In this document: positions 1 through 9,958 of the stretch, one piece after another
Layout of the letters: every line of letters starts with the position of its first letter
How positions within the stretch are numbered: position 1 is the first letter of the stretch
NCBI RefSeq assembly: GCF_007655135.1
Contig: NC_045130.1
Location: 6,138,001-6,202,000, forward strand
DNA: 64,000 nt
Direction: 5' to 3'
Origin: Punica granatum
Taxonomy: Eukaryota > Streptophyta > Magnoliopsida > Myrtales > Lythraceae
Made by a program: the position numbers and the translations under genes
The notes under the pieces: generated by a model
The model's database searches: none
The model's input: only the letters and a program-made list of their open reading frames with translations
What the model was told of the DNA's origin: nothing

Positions 1-2
1 TT

Positions 3-125
3 CAGCACGTGACTGTACCGGTGGTCAGAGAGGACTTCTCCCGTACGTTCACTGAGCGACTTCAAGGTAATATTCTCAGAAGCCAGCATGAACCCGGCAG
101 GAGACTGCCGCTATGCCGCACGTGA
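3..125 (+). CDS. Possible C-terminal end of an upstream gene (partial, unrecognised)
   Basis: Frame 3 is open from the left edge of the window to a TGA at 123-125, giving 40 residues that begin QHVTVPVVRED and end RRLPLCRT. The composition (mixed charged residues, no low complexity) looks more like protein than the AT-rich DNA after it. A GT at 67-68 could also be a splice donor after ...TERLQ, in which case the true end lies elsewhere. I do not recognise the protein. It could be the last exon of a gene that starts outside the window, or chance. Downstream DNA to about 580 shows no further coding signal, and the methionine-initiated reading frames there look random. Confidence 0.3.
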   Translation, partial: QHVTVPVVREDFSRTFTERLQGNILRSQHEPGRRLPLCRT

Positions 126-700
126 TGTTGTGGTCTGGACGGACTGTGTCATGAGACTACAAGCGAAGTGACAAGAGTTTAGTAGAGTGTGAGAAGCTTA
201 CGAGGGAGACGAGAACAAATACTTATCAGCTACTGTTGCTCATTCAAGGACTTGTTCTGCTAATTAATGATCCACGCTTTCGTTCTTGAAATTGCATTTC
301 AGACTGGAAAGAATTTCCAAGTGACTCTGGACAGCAGAACCAGTGGTTATCCAGAGATCCGGCCGATGGATTCTTCGAGACCAACCAAGGAGATGCAAAG
401 ACCATTTCCCGTTCGTTTTCTTGAGTTGGCTCAATCAAGATCATTTCGATGTAATAAAGAACCACAAGAATACAAAGACAAAGGTAAAAAGTCATTGCTT
501 GCAGTACGTAGAATTCTCACGTTGATTGATAAAAAGTTGATAATGGAGTTCAACTAAAAGGAAATCAGGAACCTGATCGCACTACTAAGCAGGCATTACA
601 TGTGCGCGTACAGATACATCATTGTCTAACAAATCAATAATCTCTCCCACACGGAGATTTTCCTACTTGGTTGGAAGATCCTAAAGGCAGGTTCAGGGCC
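126..700. other. Spacer between left-edge gene fragment and PRP38B 3' end
   Basis: No convincing gene. It probably contains the 3' untranslated end of a gene at the left edge (+) and that of the PRP38B-like gene (-), whose stop codon is at 701-703. The overlapping short reading frames on both strands have random-looking composition. Confidence 0.5.
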
Positions 701-3700
701 TCACTTCCAAGACGAACCGCCAAGCCTGATCACCTCCTCGGCGCCGCTGTCCCTCCTAGGGATCCTCTCCATGGTGGCGTCACCCTTTTTATCCCCCAAG
801 TCACCATACAAATCCTTCAGCTTAGCCAAGTTGCTTGAGACCGAGGTCTTCTCCTTTCCGTTGTCTCTTGGCATAGGACTGGAATCACGATCAGTTCGTG
901 GGCCACCAGCTTGCAGGCTCCGACTCCTGCTCCTACTCCTGCTCCGACTGCGACTTCTACGAGAATCCCTTCTCGTGTCTCTCTCTGAATACCTGGACCG
1001 GCGGTCATAGTCGTGCCTATCTCGGTCCCTGTCCCGGTCTCGGTCCCGGCCTCTGTCCCTGGCTCTTTCCCTATCACGATCACGATCTCGGTCCCGCTCC
1101 CTATCCCTCTCCCTCTCCCTTTCACGATCACGATCACGTTCCCTATACCTGTCCCGACTGCGAGCCCTCTCACGTTCTCTATCTGAGTCCCTCTCCCTAT
1201 CAGAATAATCACGTTCATCACGGCTGAGACTGCGGCGGCTAGGAGATCTTCGGGATTCTTCACCGCCGCCGCTTTTCTCATAAGATGGTGGTGGTGCAGT
1301 GCGACGAACGGGAGAGGAGTCTCTTGTCGAAGCTCGGTGAGGAGCACGCTGACCAAATGAAACGGAGAGAGATGCCTTCACAGAAGGGGGTCGACGAGCA
1401 GTCTCATCTGATGAGTGGCGGTTGGAGTCTCCAGTAACACCAGAGTGCTTTGCGGGGAGCTTCATCTTTTCCAGGTTAGCCACGATTTGCCTCAAGACAG
1501 GGACAGGAATACGGGGGAAGAGTGTGTCAAAGTAGTACTGCAGAAGCATAGACAAGAGAAATGCAAATGAAATGTTAATTGAGTCTAGTAAGATCATTTG
1601 GTACAAGAGAGAAGGAAAAGGAGGGAGAGGTGAAATAACTATAACCACTATTATTAAATGCTTTGCATCCTGTATGATGATATTGGTTTAAGAGGAATAA
1701 GAATGTAATTGAAGGGAATCACCATATAAAACTTGCCAGTTTATAACACTTCCATTCTGCTTCCTCTCCATACTCTCATACAAAATGCGAGGAGAGATCA
1801 TTACTATACATTACATTGCTCCATCAGCCATATATATGAAATATAAAGATGGTAAAGGAATAATCACACGAGAATGAAAATCTGCAAACGGACAATTATA
1901 CAGCACCCTTATGGAGAAGAACTATGGGAAATTATCCGAGATCTCTGAAAATTTAGCAGTTGAACCAACATGACAGCAATAGCAGCCTATGCAAAATCCT
2001 CTAGCTGATTGCCCAACCAAATGATGTACCTTGAAAGCATAATTGCTTTTCTCCAAAATAACAGATGATGATTAAGTTCAGGGCAGCTTACCTGTCCAAG
2101 AAGCAAATCACGCACGTACACCCCCATTGTAGTCATTCGTCCATTAGATCCTGGCGAGAATTCCTACAACACATTCCATGATCAAGGACACACAAATGAG
2201 GCAATTCTGTTAAGGTTAGGAGTAAATAGCATCACAAAGACTAAAGACTGGAACGAATATCTTAGCCCATTACTAAATGGAGCCATTTCAATATACCAAT
2301 TGTATAGCTAGACTGTCAGAGAGATACAAGAGTTAAGTAAGCACACAGTACAGATTTTTGAATCTATACCACAAAGGAGATATCCTGGTAACAGAAAACG
2401 TCCAGGTCTCTAACTCAATTCTTCAACCATCTGGATTAAACAATAACGAGAGAGCACATAATGCTGCAGCTCCCATGAAAACCATTAGAGAGACAGCTGT
2501 AAATAAAAAGATTAAAAAGAAGAGAAGAAAGTAATATGATTGTGCAAATATCAGATCCTTGACAGATTTGGACAGATCTAACCATCAAAGAGAAGCCAGC
2601 CAGATATTGTGGTTAAACAAGTGAGGTGTGAATATATCTATGACACAAAGGTGCCACCACTATATGCCTTTGGCACTTCTCTTTCATTTATTTCCATTCT
2701 CAAATACTCTTAATTCCTATCTTTTAATGGGTAAATCAGAACAAAAATCATAGCATAATAATTACAGGCCTAGAATGCACAAGGCATTTTGGAATAGACC
2801 CATGGGAGCTAAAGTTTGGACCATTTAGGGAAATTCCAAACTAAACAGACTAAACACTCCAAGAACTACCAAATTCATTGCTGGAGACTACAATTCACAT
2901 TAGTATAAGCTCTAATTTCTTAACTGTTGAGAGCAGATAAAAGAAAATTTAACTTACTTTCAGCATCATAGAATGTTATTTGTATTCAGGAGAACTGACT
3001 CCAAGCAAAATATGCTGGGGACGTTGCCTCGAAGTTTATTAAAATAACAAAGAAGAGTTATACAGTAAAAAGTTGGCATACCTCATCATCTTTGATGTAT
3101 GGTTCATACCAACCCCACAGAGTCTTTGGATCTGCAGCATATCTCAAGTAGAGGAATCCAATCTGCAAAATTTCAAAACACTCAGACTAGCATGAAAGTT
3201 ATAAGCCAAAAGGAAGATTGTAAACACAACACCAGTCGTCTGCATCTTAAAAATAAAGGAGCCTATAAGAGCTTCACAAGAAAACAGGGGATATTATACT
3301 GTTTCCACAATGAGAATAGTAAATTGTATCAATCAAAAGCAGCGCTTTTAGAAGTTGATCTTTCTTCCACTTATCTGAGTTTGTAGAGAGAATAAAACGA
3401 AAAGGCACCTGGGTGTATCGACCAAAAGCTTCCGCAAAGTGCTATTAACGATCGAGTAAAACATAAAACATAAAACGTCACGTACGAAGGAGACGAAACG
3501 GGGCGTAATGTTATACTCACTGCTCTTATATAAGGAGAATCTGGGTGCTTTAGAAGACCATGCATTTGCTTGACAGTCAGTTTCATAGTAAAGAACTTGT
3601 AGAGAAGACAGAACGCTGTTGAAGGACCACGGCAGTTCCCCGTCATCCATGGCTCTACGTGGTCAACTTGATTGTAGATTTCATCGATCACCTCATGGTA

Positions 3701-3808
3701 AGTCTTTAAGCGGTAGAGCTCCTTGAAGTAATCGGAGGAGAGGATGTTCATGCACAGGACCTTCTCCAACAAAGAATCTATCGGCTTGCCGCAAGTTTGT
3801 ATCTCCAT
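701..3808 (-). CDS. PRPF38B: PRP38-family pre-mRNA splicing factor (PRP38B / SRL1-like)
   Basis: Nuclear splicing factor; PRP38 proteins act in spliceosome activation with the U4/U6.U5 tri-snRNP. Four coding exons on the minus strand: 3808-3521, 3162-3082, 2163-2092 and 1537-701, total 1,278 nt = 425 aa. All introns have GT..AG borders. Residues 1-96 are the conserved PRP38 core (MEIQTCGKPIDSLLEKVLC... and HVEPWMTGNCRGPSTAF). Exon 2 gives IGFLYLRYAADPKTLWGWYE, exon 3 EFSPGSNGRMTTMGVYVRDL, and exon 4 starts YYFDTLFPRIPVPVLRQIV. The C-terminal half is a low-complexity RS tail of long RD/RE dipeptide runs, then pure RS repeats, typical of PRP38B rather than the tail-less PRP38A. An AG acceptor about 30 nt upstream of the ATG suggests a 5' UTR intron, with the leader beginning near 4.1-4.4 kb. 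The Arabidopsis counterpart is SRL1 (At5g37370). Confidence 0.95.
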
Positions 3809-4131
3809 GATGGGCCTTCAGAAAGTCATATACTATCTGCAGCAGTGAAACAAACAGTCAATAACATGGCTACAAGGAGCGCAAAGCAGACAAAGGGCAA
3901 AAATTTCAAATTGGGAAAAATAATGGTGTTAGTAAGCTAGCGAGGAAACAATTCTCGTACAAATCATACACAAGAAATACATAAAGCACATGTCTTCGTG
4001 CAACAGCAATAGCAGCTGCAACCCAACTAAACTGGAACTCTAACGAAGCACTTTCCGCCTTCTTGGACCATCAGGAAACGATTGCAAATCAACCCAGTTG
4101 CCGGTTACGACGGAAAGGTCGACAAATGATA

Positions 4132-4444
4132 AAACCCTAGAACGAAAATATAACCTTTTGGCACTTCCGCTGGGCCAAACAGAGGGGGCACGGAGCCAGA
4201 AGGAGCTGCAGCTACAGATCGAGGTCGCGGAGAACGAGATGGGGGGAGGGAGAGAGAGAGAGAGGAAGCGCGCGGGAGCAAGGTTGGCTCGTGGATCAAG
4301 CATCCGCCAAACAATGAGGAGCAGCAGGCATGGACGAGAGGAAAGCTTCAGGTTCGGGAGATTACACAGCAGAGAGACGGACGAAAGCCGCCGAAAAAGT
4401 GGACTGGGCCTTGCAGATGTTGAAGATGGATCGAGTCAGGCCCA
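4132..4444 (-). promoter_or_regulatory. PRP38B 5' region with telo-box and site II motifs
   Basis: Upstream of the PRP38B-like gene are a telo-box (AAACCCTAG, 4132-4140) and three TGGGCC/GGCCCA site II motifs (4171-4176, 4405-4410, 4439-4444). Telo-box plus site II pairs are an established promoter signature of plant housekeeping genes for translation, RNA processing and growth. The start of transcription cannot be read directly; the leader and a 5' UTR intron probably lie in this stretch. Confidence 0.5.
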
Positions 4445-4530
4445 TTGCGTTTCCCCTTTTCCCTTTTACGGGGCTATCTATAAATATTCATATATTTCAA
4501 CTTACTTTTCTTTTCTTATAAATTTTTTTT

Positions 4531-5590
4531 TAGTAAACTATCAATTTAATCATTGAAAGATTAGTTTGCCATCACTTTCATCCCTCAGGATTTTTACCAC
4601 CAAAATGGTACTCGAATCTTCATTCCATCAGTCAATTTATCCACCATCAAAAGTACTATCACAAATTGCTTATATGGTACTAACACGTTAAATTAAACTA
4701 TATAAAATTTTAAAAAATAATAAAAAAATGTCTGTTTTTTAAAGGGAAATGGGATGAGGAGATAAAGCTACTACCATATCCTCCGTATCATCTTTCTCCG
4801 CCATTAACTGTGCTCCAAATCCCAAACCCCCTACCAAGTCCTACTCATAAAAACTCAGAGCTTTCTTTCTTTCTTGTCTGCCATGACCATGACTTCATAT
4901 TCACCCACGAGCTTGAGAGGATCCCCTTCCTTACACATTCCTCGCTTAGCAGTGGCTGCTCTTTGTTAGTTCCATGGCTTTTCTTGACCCATTCAACCCT
5001 CTTGATCTGAGATTCAGTTGAAAACTTCTACCTTTGCCATCAAAACATAATCTTTTTGTGCTCCTGAACAAATCCCCCAATGGCTTGGCATCACCCTCCC
5101 CTCTATTACCTCAACATTCTGGGTTTTGGAGAAGTTCCAAATGTAGGGGTGCTGAGGAGATCGACCTAAGACAAAACAATCTCGGACAAACAACTCGTCT
5201 TGTGTCGTGATTGCGACAATATAGGGCTGAAGGGCGGTGGATGAGGTCCTGGCTTCGATTGATGGTTCTATAGGAGTCGAGCCCTAAGCTAGCCCATAGA
5301 GAATTTCCAGTTTCTCAAGCAAATTGTGACTAATGGGAGGTCTTGGAGGCGGTTGTCGCTCGGGGAGGTCACCGCGCTTTATCTTTTTCTTTTCAAAAAA
5401 TATTTTTTAAAATTTTATAGAATTTAATTTAACAGCGTCGGCGTCACATAAGCAATTTGTGACGATTCTTTTGACATGGACTAAATTAACTGACGAATGA
5501 AGATTCGAGGAGCATTTTGATAGCAAAAACCTTTGAAGGACGAAAGTGATAGTAAACGAATCTTTCAAGGACAAAATCGATAGTTTACTC
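4531..5590. mobile_element. Long-TIR DNA transposon, non-autonomous, Pack-MULE-like
   Basis: The two ends are inverted copies of each other over roughly 200 bp. The left arm starts TAGTAAACTATCAATTT and the right arm ends GATAGTTTACTC. Shared inner blocks include the complements of CGAATCTTCATTC, CACAAATTGCTTAT and TATAAAATTTTAAAAAAT. Long TIRs are typical of Mutator-like elements. No transposase is present. The ~650-bp interior is less AT-rich than the arms and resembles the front of a gene: a CATAAAAACT TATA-like box, a C/T-rich leader and an ATG with MAFLDPFNPLDL, which soon stops. No clean 9-bp target duplication was seen, so the exact ends may be off by a few bases. Confidence 0.65.
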
Positions 5591-6146
5591 GAAAATTTTC
5601 GATGATCCTACGCACAAAGTGTTCTCGACTTATTGATTGAGATTCTCATTAACAAACTAATCTGGGCACTAGTTGTTGTGTATAGTTTTCAAACCCTTAC
5701 ACTATACGCTAAGTTTGCCATTTATATGTCCCTGCAGATTTTTCATCAATTCATATATTTTAATTAAGTTGAGAATTCACTGATTTATTTCGTTATTGAT
5801 GGTCTAACCATAATATGATTATCAGTTTGTTTTACTAATTTGGTGTACCCATCGTCATTCCTCTACGCTATGTTTGTGACCGGAGAGGATAAGTTATAAG
5901 AAGAGAATGGGAGAGGATTCAAATCCTACGGATTAAAATTATCTTAATAAAATATTTGGTGTATGTAGAGGTTTAGAATTAGGATATTAAGGTAAAATGA
6001 CATGGGTCCTCTAAATTCTTTTATTCTTTTTAAATTTCGAAATAAATATAATATTTTGAAATTAAATTAAATTATAAAAATAAAAACATAAATTTTTTTT
6101 TAAAAGAATTAAACGGGGACCATAATCTGGAGAGGGGGGCGGGGTT
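5591..6146. other. AT-rich spacer, possible hAT-like element end
   Basis: No gene. Around 5865-5945 there is a GTTTGTGACCGGAGAGGATAAG block resembling, in inverted orientation, a block near 8625-8675 on the other side of the solo LTR. The pair may be the two ends of an older element split by the LTR insertion, but the match is loose. Confidence 0.3.
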
Positions 6147-6151
6147 GGGTT
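6147..6151 (+). repeat. Target-site duplication of solo LTR, left copy (GGGTT)
   Basis: GGGTT directly precedes the LTR and is repeated exactly at 8037-8041 after it. A 5-bp duplication is the size made by LTR-retrotransposon integrases. Confidence 0.7.
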
Positions 6152-8036
6152 TGTTAGTTAACCGAGCACATGCGCAGCGAAAAGTTTAATTACAGTAAAA
6201 ATCAAATTTTTATCGCGTGCTCGTTTAATCAAAAACTTCAAGATCACATCTTGACATAAGAATCGCCTTCTAAACGAATAGATAACATCACACAATGAAT
6301 CCATAAGAAAAGTTACGAACTTTTCACTAACCTTATTGATTCGAGTCGATCAAATTAGCCGTCCAAGTGTCCGGCCTCTAGCTCGTCCACACGAGCACGT
6401 CTCCACCGAGATTAGACTCCTCTCGACCCGTACACTCCGATCTAGGTCATCGATCACGAACGGAATCGTCACGGAATGAAAAGATCTCTTCAAGGACGCC
6501 AATGACAACACCAAAACGCCGAATCGGATCCGAGAAGAACTCCGATCAGCCTTGGGAGTTCACGGCAACAATTGTTCAGCCGTCTCTCCTCTTCCTCTCT
6601 TTCTAATATTAGGGTTTTCGATCAATTAACCTCTAGGGTTAACCGTAAGAACATATCTATATATATTCTTACCCTAGGGACTAAAATGTAATTATTAATT
6701 AATCCGAATTAATTAATAAATCACAAATGAGTCCTCACAATTTAAGTCATCCAATGACTTACCCTTATAGTTAGAAAGAAAGATTAAATAAGTCATCGAC
6801 ACGAGTTTCCATAAATAGACGATCTATTTACAGAAACTCTCCAAATAAGGAAACTATCGTATTTCCTTAATTATATTTATCCTTGATATTGAACTCGGCT
6901 TCAGGATGTGCTAGCACTCTCACAACCACATTGCAAGCCTTGTTCGATATTTAATTTCTAATTAACTTCCTTAATTAGAATTAATTCTTTTCTCGGTTTA
7001 GACACGCTCAATGTGTGTGACTAACTAGGTTCATCATCAAATGGCAATGGGATTATAGTATCAACTCATTTGATACTACCAAAAACTCTTTCTGTAACCG
7101 AAAGCATAATTCCCAAAATGCCCTTGGTTCCCAAAGTTCACGAGTGACGCCTAGCAGCATATCGTGACAATCCAAAAGATGACGAATGTATAATTGGAAC
7201 ATTCTGATGAACCTCTGATCGTATATACCATGCACTGAATCCTTTCACTACAAGATCCCGATCTAGCTAGAGCTACGGTAAATGCCAAACTCTATAGCCG
7301 ATCATATGGATTCTCTAATTTCATTCTTAGATCCGTAACACTTGAACAGAAACTCATTTTTATTCAAGTCTATCTACCCCGGCCGAGGATTTCTCGATCC
7401 AGAATAAAACTCATATCCATAGGACATTTTCCCTGTTTACTCAGGTTAGTGAATCCCGTCTTGATCAGACACCTAACTCCAAGTATAACTAACTAGGACC
7501 ACTATCTGGCGAATACTCACGCTAAGCACAAATACATTAGCAGTAGCAAATCCTAATTACCTATACTTGAGATAGCGTTCCATCTCAGGTCTAAGGATTA
7601 TATGCACTAATACGATCCAGACAACATTCATTGACATTAGTAAATTACCGTATGAATGTTATCTGCACGTCACGTTCGACTACTTATCATATAAGTATCC
7701 ACATATCTGTCATGATAACAGTTATCAAATAGCATGAGACTCACTACTCCATCTTCATTAGTATCTGTATACTAATCATGGAAACAGATAGAGGTGACGA
7801 TCTATCTGGAGAAATAATATCCAGTTAAGTCTCCTACGATCGTGAACAGTTTAAAGATATTCTTACCGAATTATTTCGTCACTCATATTCTTAACTCTTA
7901 AGAATGAAGTATTCAAAATATCTTAAGGACTTTATTCTAATAAACATAGACAATATACGAATAATAGAATAAACTTTATTGCCATAAAATGAATTATCCA
8001 AATACATAAATCAAGCTCTAGGGCATATCACTAATA
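6152..8036 (-). mobile_element. Solo LTR of an LTR retrotransposon (1,885 bp)
   Basis: The segment begins TGTTAGT and ends ACTAATA, an inverted terminal pair with one mismatch from the expected TG..CA, and is flanked by the 5-bp direct repeat GGGTT (6147-6151 and 8037-8041). It contains no gag, protease, reverse transcriptase or integrase reading frame, and no second LTR lies nearby, so it is best read as a solo LTR left by recombination between two LTRs. Orientation is inferred from AATAAAG-type A-rich signals near 7920-7990 read on the minus strand. Superfamily (Copia or Gypsy) cannot be assigned without internal domains. The length is large but within the range of plant LTRs. Confidence 0.75.
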
Positions 8037-8041
8037 GGGTT
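8037..8041 (+). repeat. Target-site duplication of solo LTR, right copy (GGGTT)
   Basis: Exact match to the five bases before the LTR at 6147-6151. Confidence 0.7.
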
Positions 8042-8510
8042 GCCGACCGCCACCTCCCGGCAAGGTCGCCGGTGTGCCAGAGTTAGCCGTCGACCTCGCC
8101 TGAGCGGCGATGGGCGTGAAGAGGGTGGAGGAGGCGGGCTTGAAGGTGGAGAGAGTGAAGACGAGGAGGGCGTAGATGGAGATGGTGGAATGGGTTTTGG
8201 TGATAAGACGGCTGGAGCTGCTCCGCCCGAGGGAAAACAACGGGAGATGCTGTATCCATTCTCGATCTTGCGGCGGCGAAAGGCGACGGAGAAGGGAAAG
8301 AGGAGGAAGAAGGGGAACAGGGCAAGAGCTTGCTGGGGCGAGGAGGAGGAGGAGGAGTGTGGTGGGTCTCTTCCTCCGAGAAGAAGACGAGGAGGAAGCC
8401 CGTGCCCCAATTGTCGATGCTCATCTACTTGCTGCTGCCGGTGCCGTCCTTCGTCGAGATGCCCATCGCGGCTGGATTCGCAAGTTAGGGGTGATGTCAA
8501 TGGCATATTT
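8042..8510 (-). pseudogene. GC-rich decayed coding fragment, unrecognised
   Basis: This ~470-bp island is far more GC-rich than its surroundings and has open frames on both strands. Read on the minus strand it suggests the start of a membrane protein: a run of Pro/Ser, then a basic stretch, then SRLITKTHSTISIYALLVF, which looks like a signal anchor. The parts lie in different frames, so any ancestral exon has frameshifts. The solo LTR sits directly against it. I do not recognise the family. A captured gene fragment inside an old transposon is an alternative. Confidence 0.3.
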
Positions 8511-9090
8511 TGAAAATTTGAAGGGAAGGCAACGGTTTTTCGTCTTTTCGTACAATTTTTATACCTTATCCGGGCTCAACCCAGCCTCTGGGCCGGATTT
8601 GGGCGGAGTAATCCTATCCGATCCTCTCTCGTTTCTTGTCCTATACGTCACAAAACGCCGGATAGGATGTTATATTCAGTCGATCAAACGCACTGCTATA
8701 GGTTTTTTGAAAGTTAAAGATCATAGAATACGTAGTTAATTGTGCCTTATTCATTATTAGTCGTTTATACAGTTGTTATATTGAGAACTCGCGATGGTAT
8801 CATTTGATGAATATGAGTAAATAGCATTAACTTCTAGCATCACGGGTATGGGTATCGTGCTATCGGCACCATATCCACGATGTTACGGTTGAAGTGTAAG
8901 GGTGTTTAGGTCATTTGATATATTAAGGGAGAGATTTTGGAAAGTTCTGGAGGAAGGGGGACCCAGAGCGGCCCGCTGGAGGAACCGAACCGAGCTGGCC
9001 GCGCGTTATCTCGGAAGGGCATTCAGGTCATTTCACTGGAGGGATGTTGAGCATTACTCTGACGGGTAATTCAGAGATTAGAAAATCAGA
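8511..9090. other. Spacer and upstream region of eIF3j
   Basis: No gene seen. The first ~200 bp has repeat-like sequence (TAATCCTATCCGATCC and a CTATACGTCACAAAACG block); the rest is probable eIF3j promoter DNA. Confidence 0.4.
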
Positions 9091-9092
9091 AA

Positions 9093-9101
9093 AAACCCTA
9101 A
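9093..9101 (+). promoter_or_regulatory. Telo-box upstream of eIF3j
   Basis: AAACCCTAA matches the telo-box found near transcription starts of many plant translation-machinery genes. It is followed by a C/T-rich, GC-rich stretch to about 9345 that is probably the non-coding first exon. A plausible 5' UTR intron runs from a GT at 9348 to an AG at 9896, just before the coding start. Confidence 0.5.
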
Positions 9102-9958
9102 CCCGGGGGATGCTCCGTGCTTCCGCCAGCGCAGTCCCCCGTCGTCTTCTCTTCTATCGTCCTCACTCGCTCTCTTCTCCCTCAGTCTCTGGGACTCTCC
9201 GGTGCCGCATCCTTCGGAGGCCGGTTCCGCCCAGCTGTTCGCCTGGCCGTTGCTGCCAGCCCGACTCGCGCTCCAGCTATTTCTTTTCGGTTGCTGCTGT
9301 TGCGGCCTTCCTGCGTGCTATCTCAAAGCTTGATCGGCACTGAGCTGGTAGTTCTCTATGTTCTTTCTTATTCCCATTCGCTATTGGTCGTTGATTGCGG
9401 CTAATTCGTGATTCCTTTCTTTCCAATTCGTATCTCTTTGAATCCCTGACAATGCCTGCGGTGTCTTTCCATTCGTATCTCCTGATTCGATCTGATTTTC
9501 TCCATTCGTGCATGTGCAATTATGTATTAGAATTAGATTATATCGATCTTCATTTACTTCGGAGGGGAAATTATGGAAAAGAGATTGGACTGAAATGAAA
9601 AGTAAGCAGGTTTATAACTGCAGTGTGGTTTTTGGATAGTGGTATATATGCAGTAGTACGAGGAGAACGAGATTGGTTCCTGTCGCAGCCATTATGGCAA
9701 ATTCCTGGCATGTTAGGGATATCGATGCCTTTGTCTTTTGACCAGTGAAGATCAAAATAGATCCCTCGGAGCCCGATGCACTGCTTATGAATATCTTCTA
9801 ATGCTCTGCTGATAAGGAAAACATGTTTTCTCCCTTCCGTATGCTTTATGGCTTTTGGCCTGTGTCATATAAATAGTAATATTTTTATTTGGGCAGGCTC
9901 TCTTGATTGGGGAGTATAGAATCAGAGGTTCTGTATTTAAACAAGGAGCTACATCAAG

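Noticed and set aside
267..557. 96-residue plus-strand frame
   Set aside because: No family resemblance, random composition, and overlapping frames of similar length on both strands.
1538..1648. Extra N-terminal residues before YYFDTLF in the PRP38B last exon
   Set aside because: This is intron DNA read through a splice acceptor (CAG at 1538-1540); upstream exons join exactly in frame.
8040..8739. 157- and 187-residue plus-strand frames
   Set aside because: Gly/Glu/Arg-rich low-complexity products of GC-rich DNA; the minus strand gives the more protein-like pieces, and neither is an intact gene.
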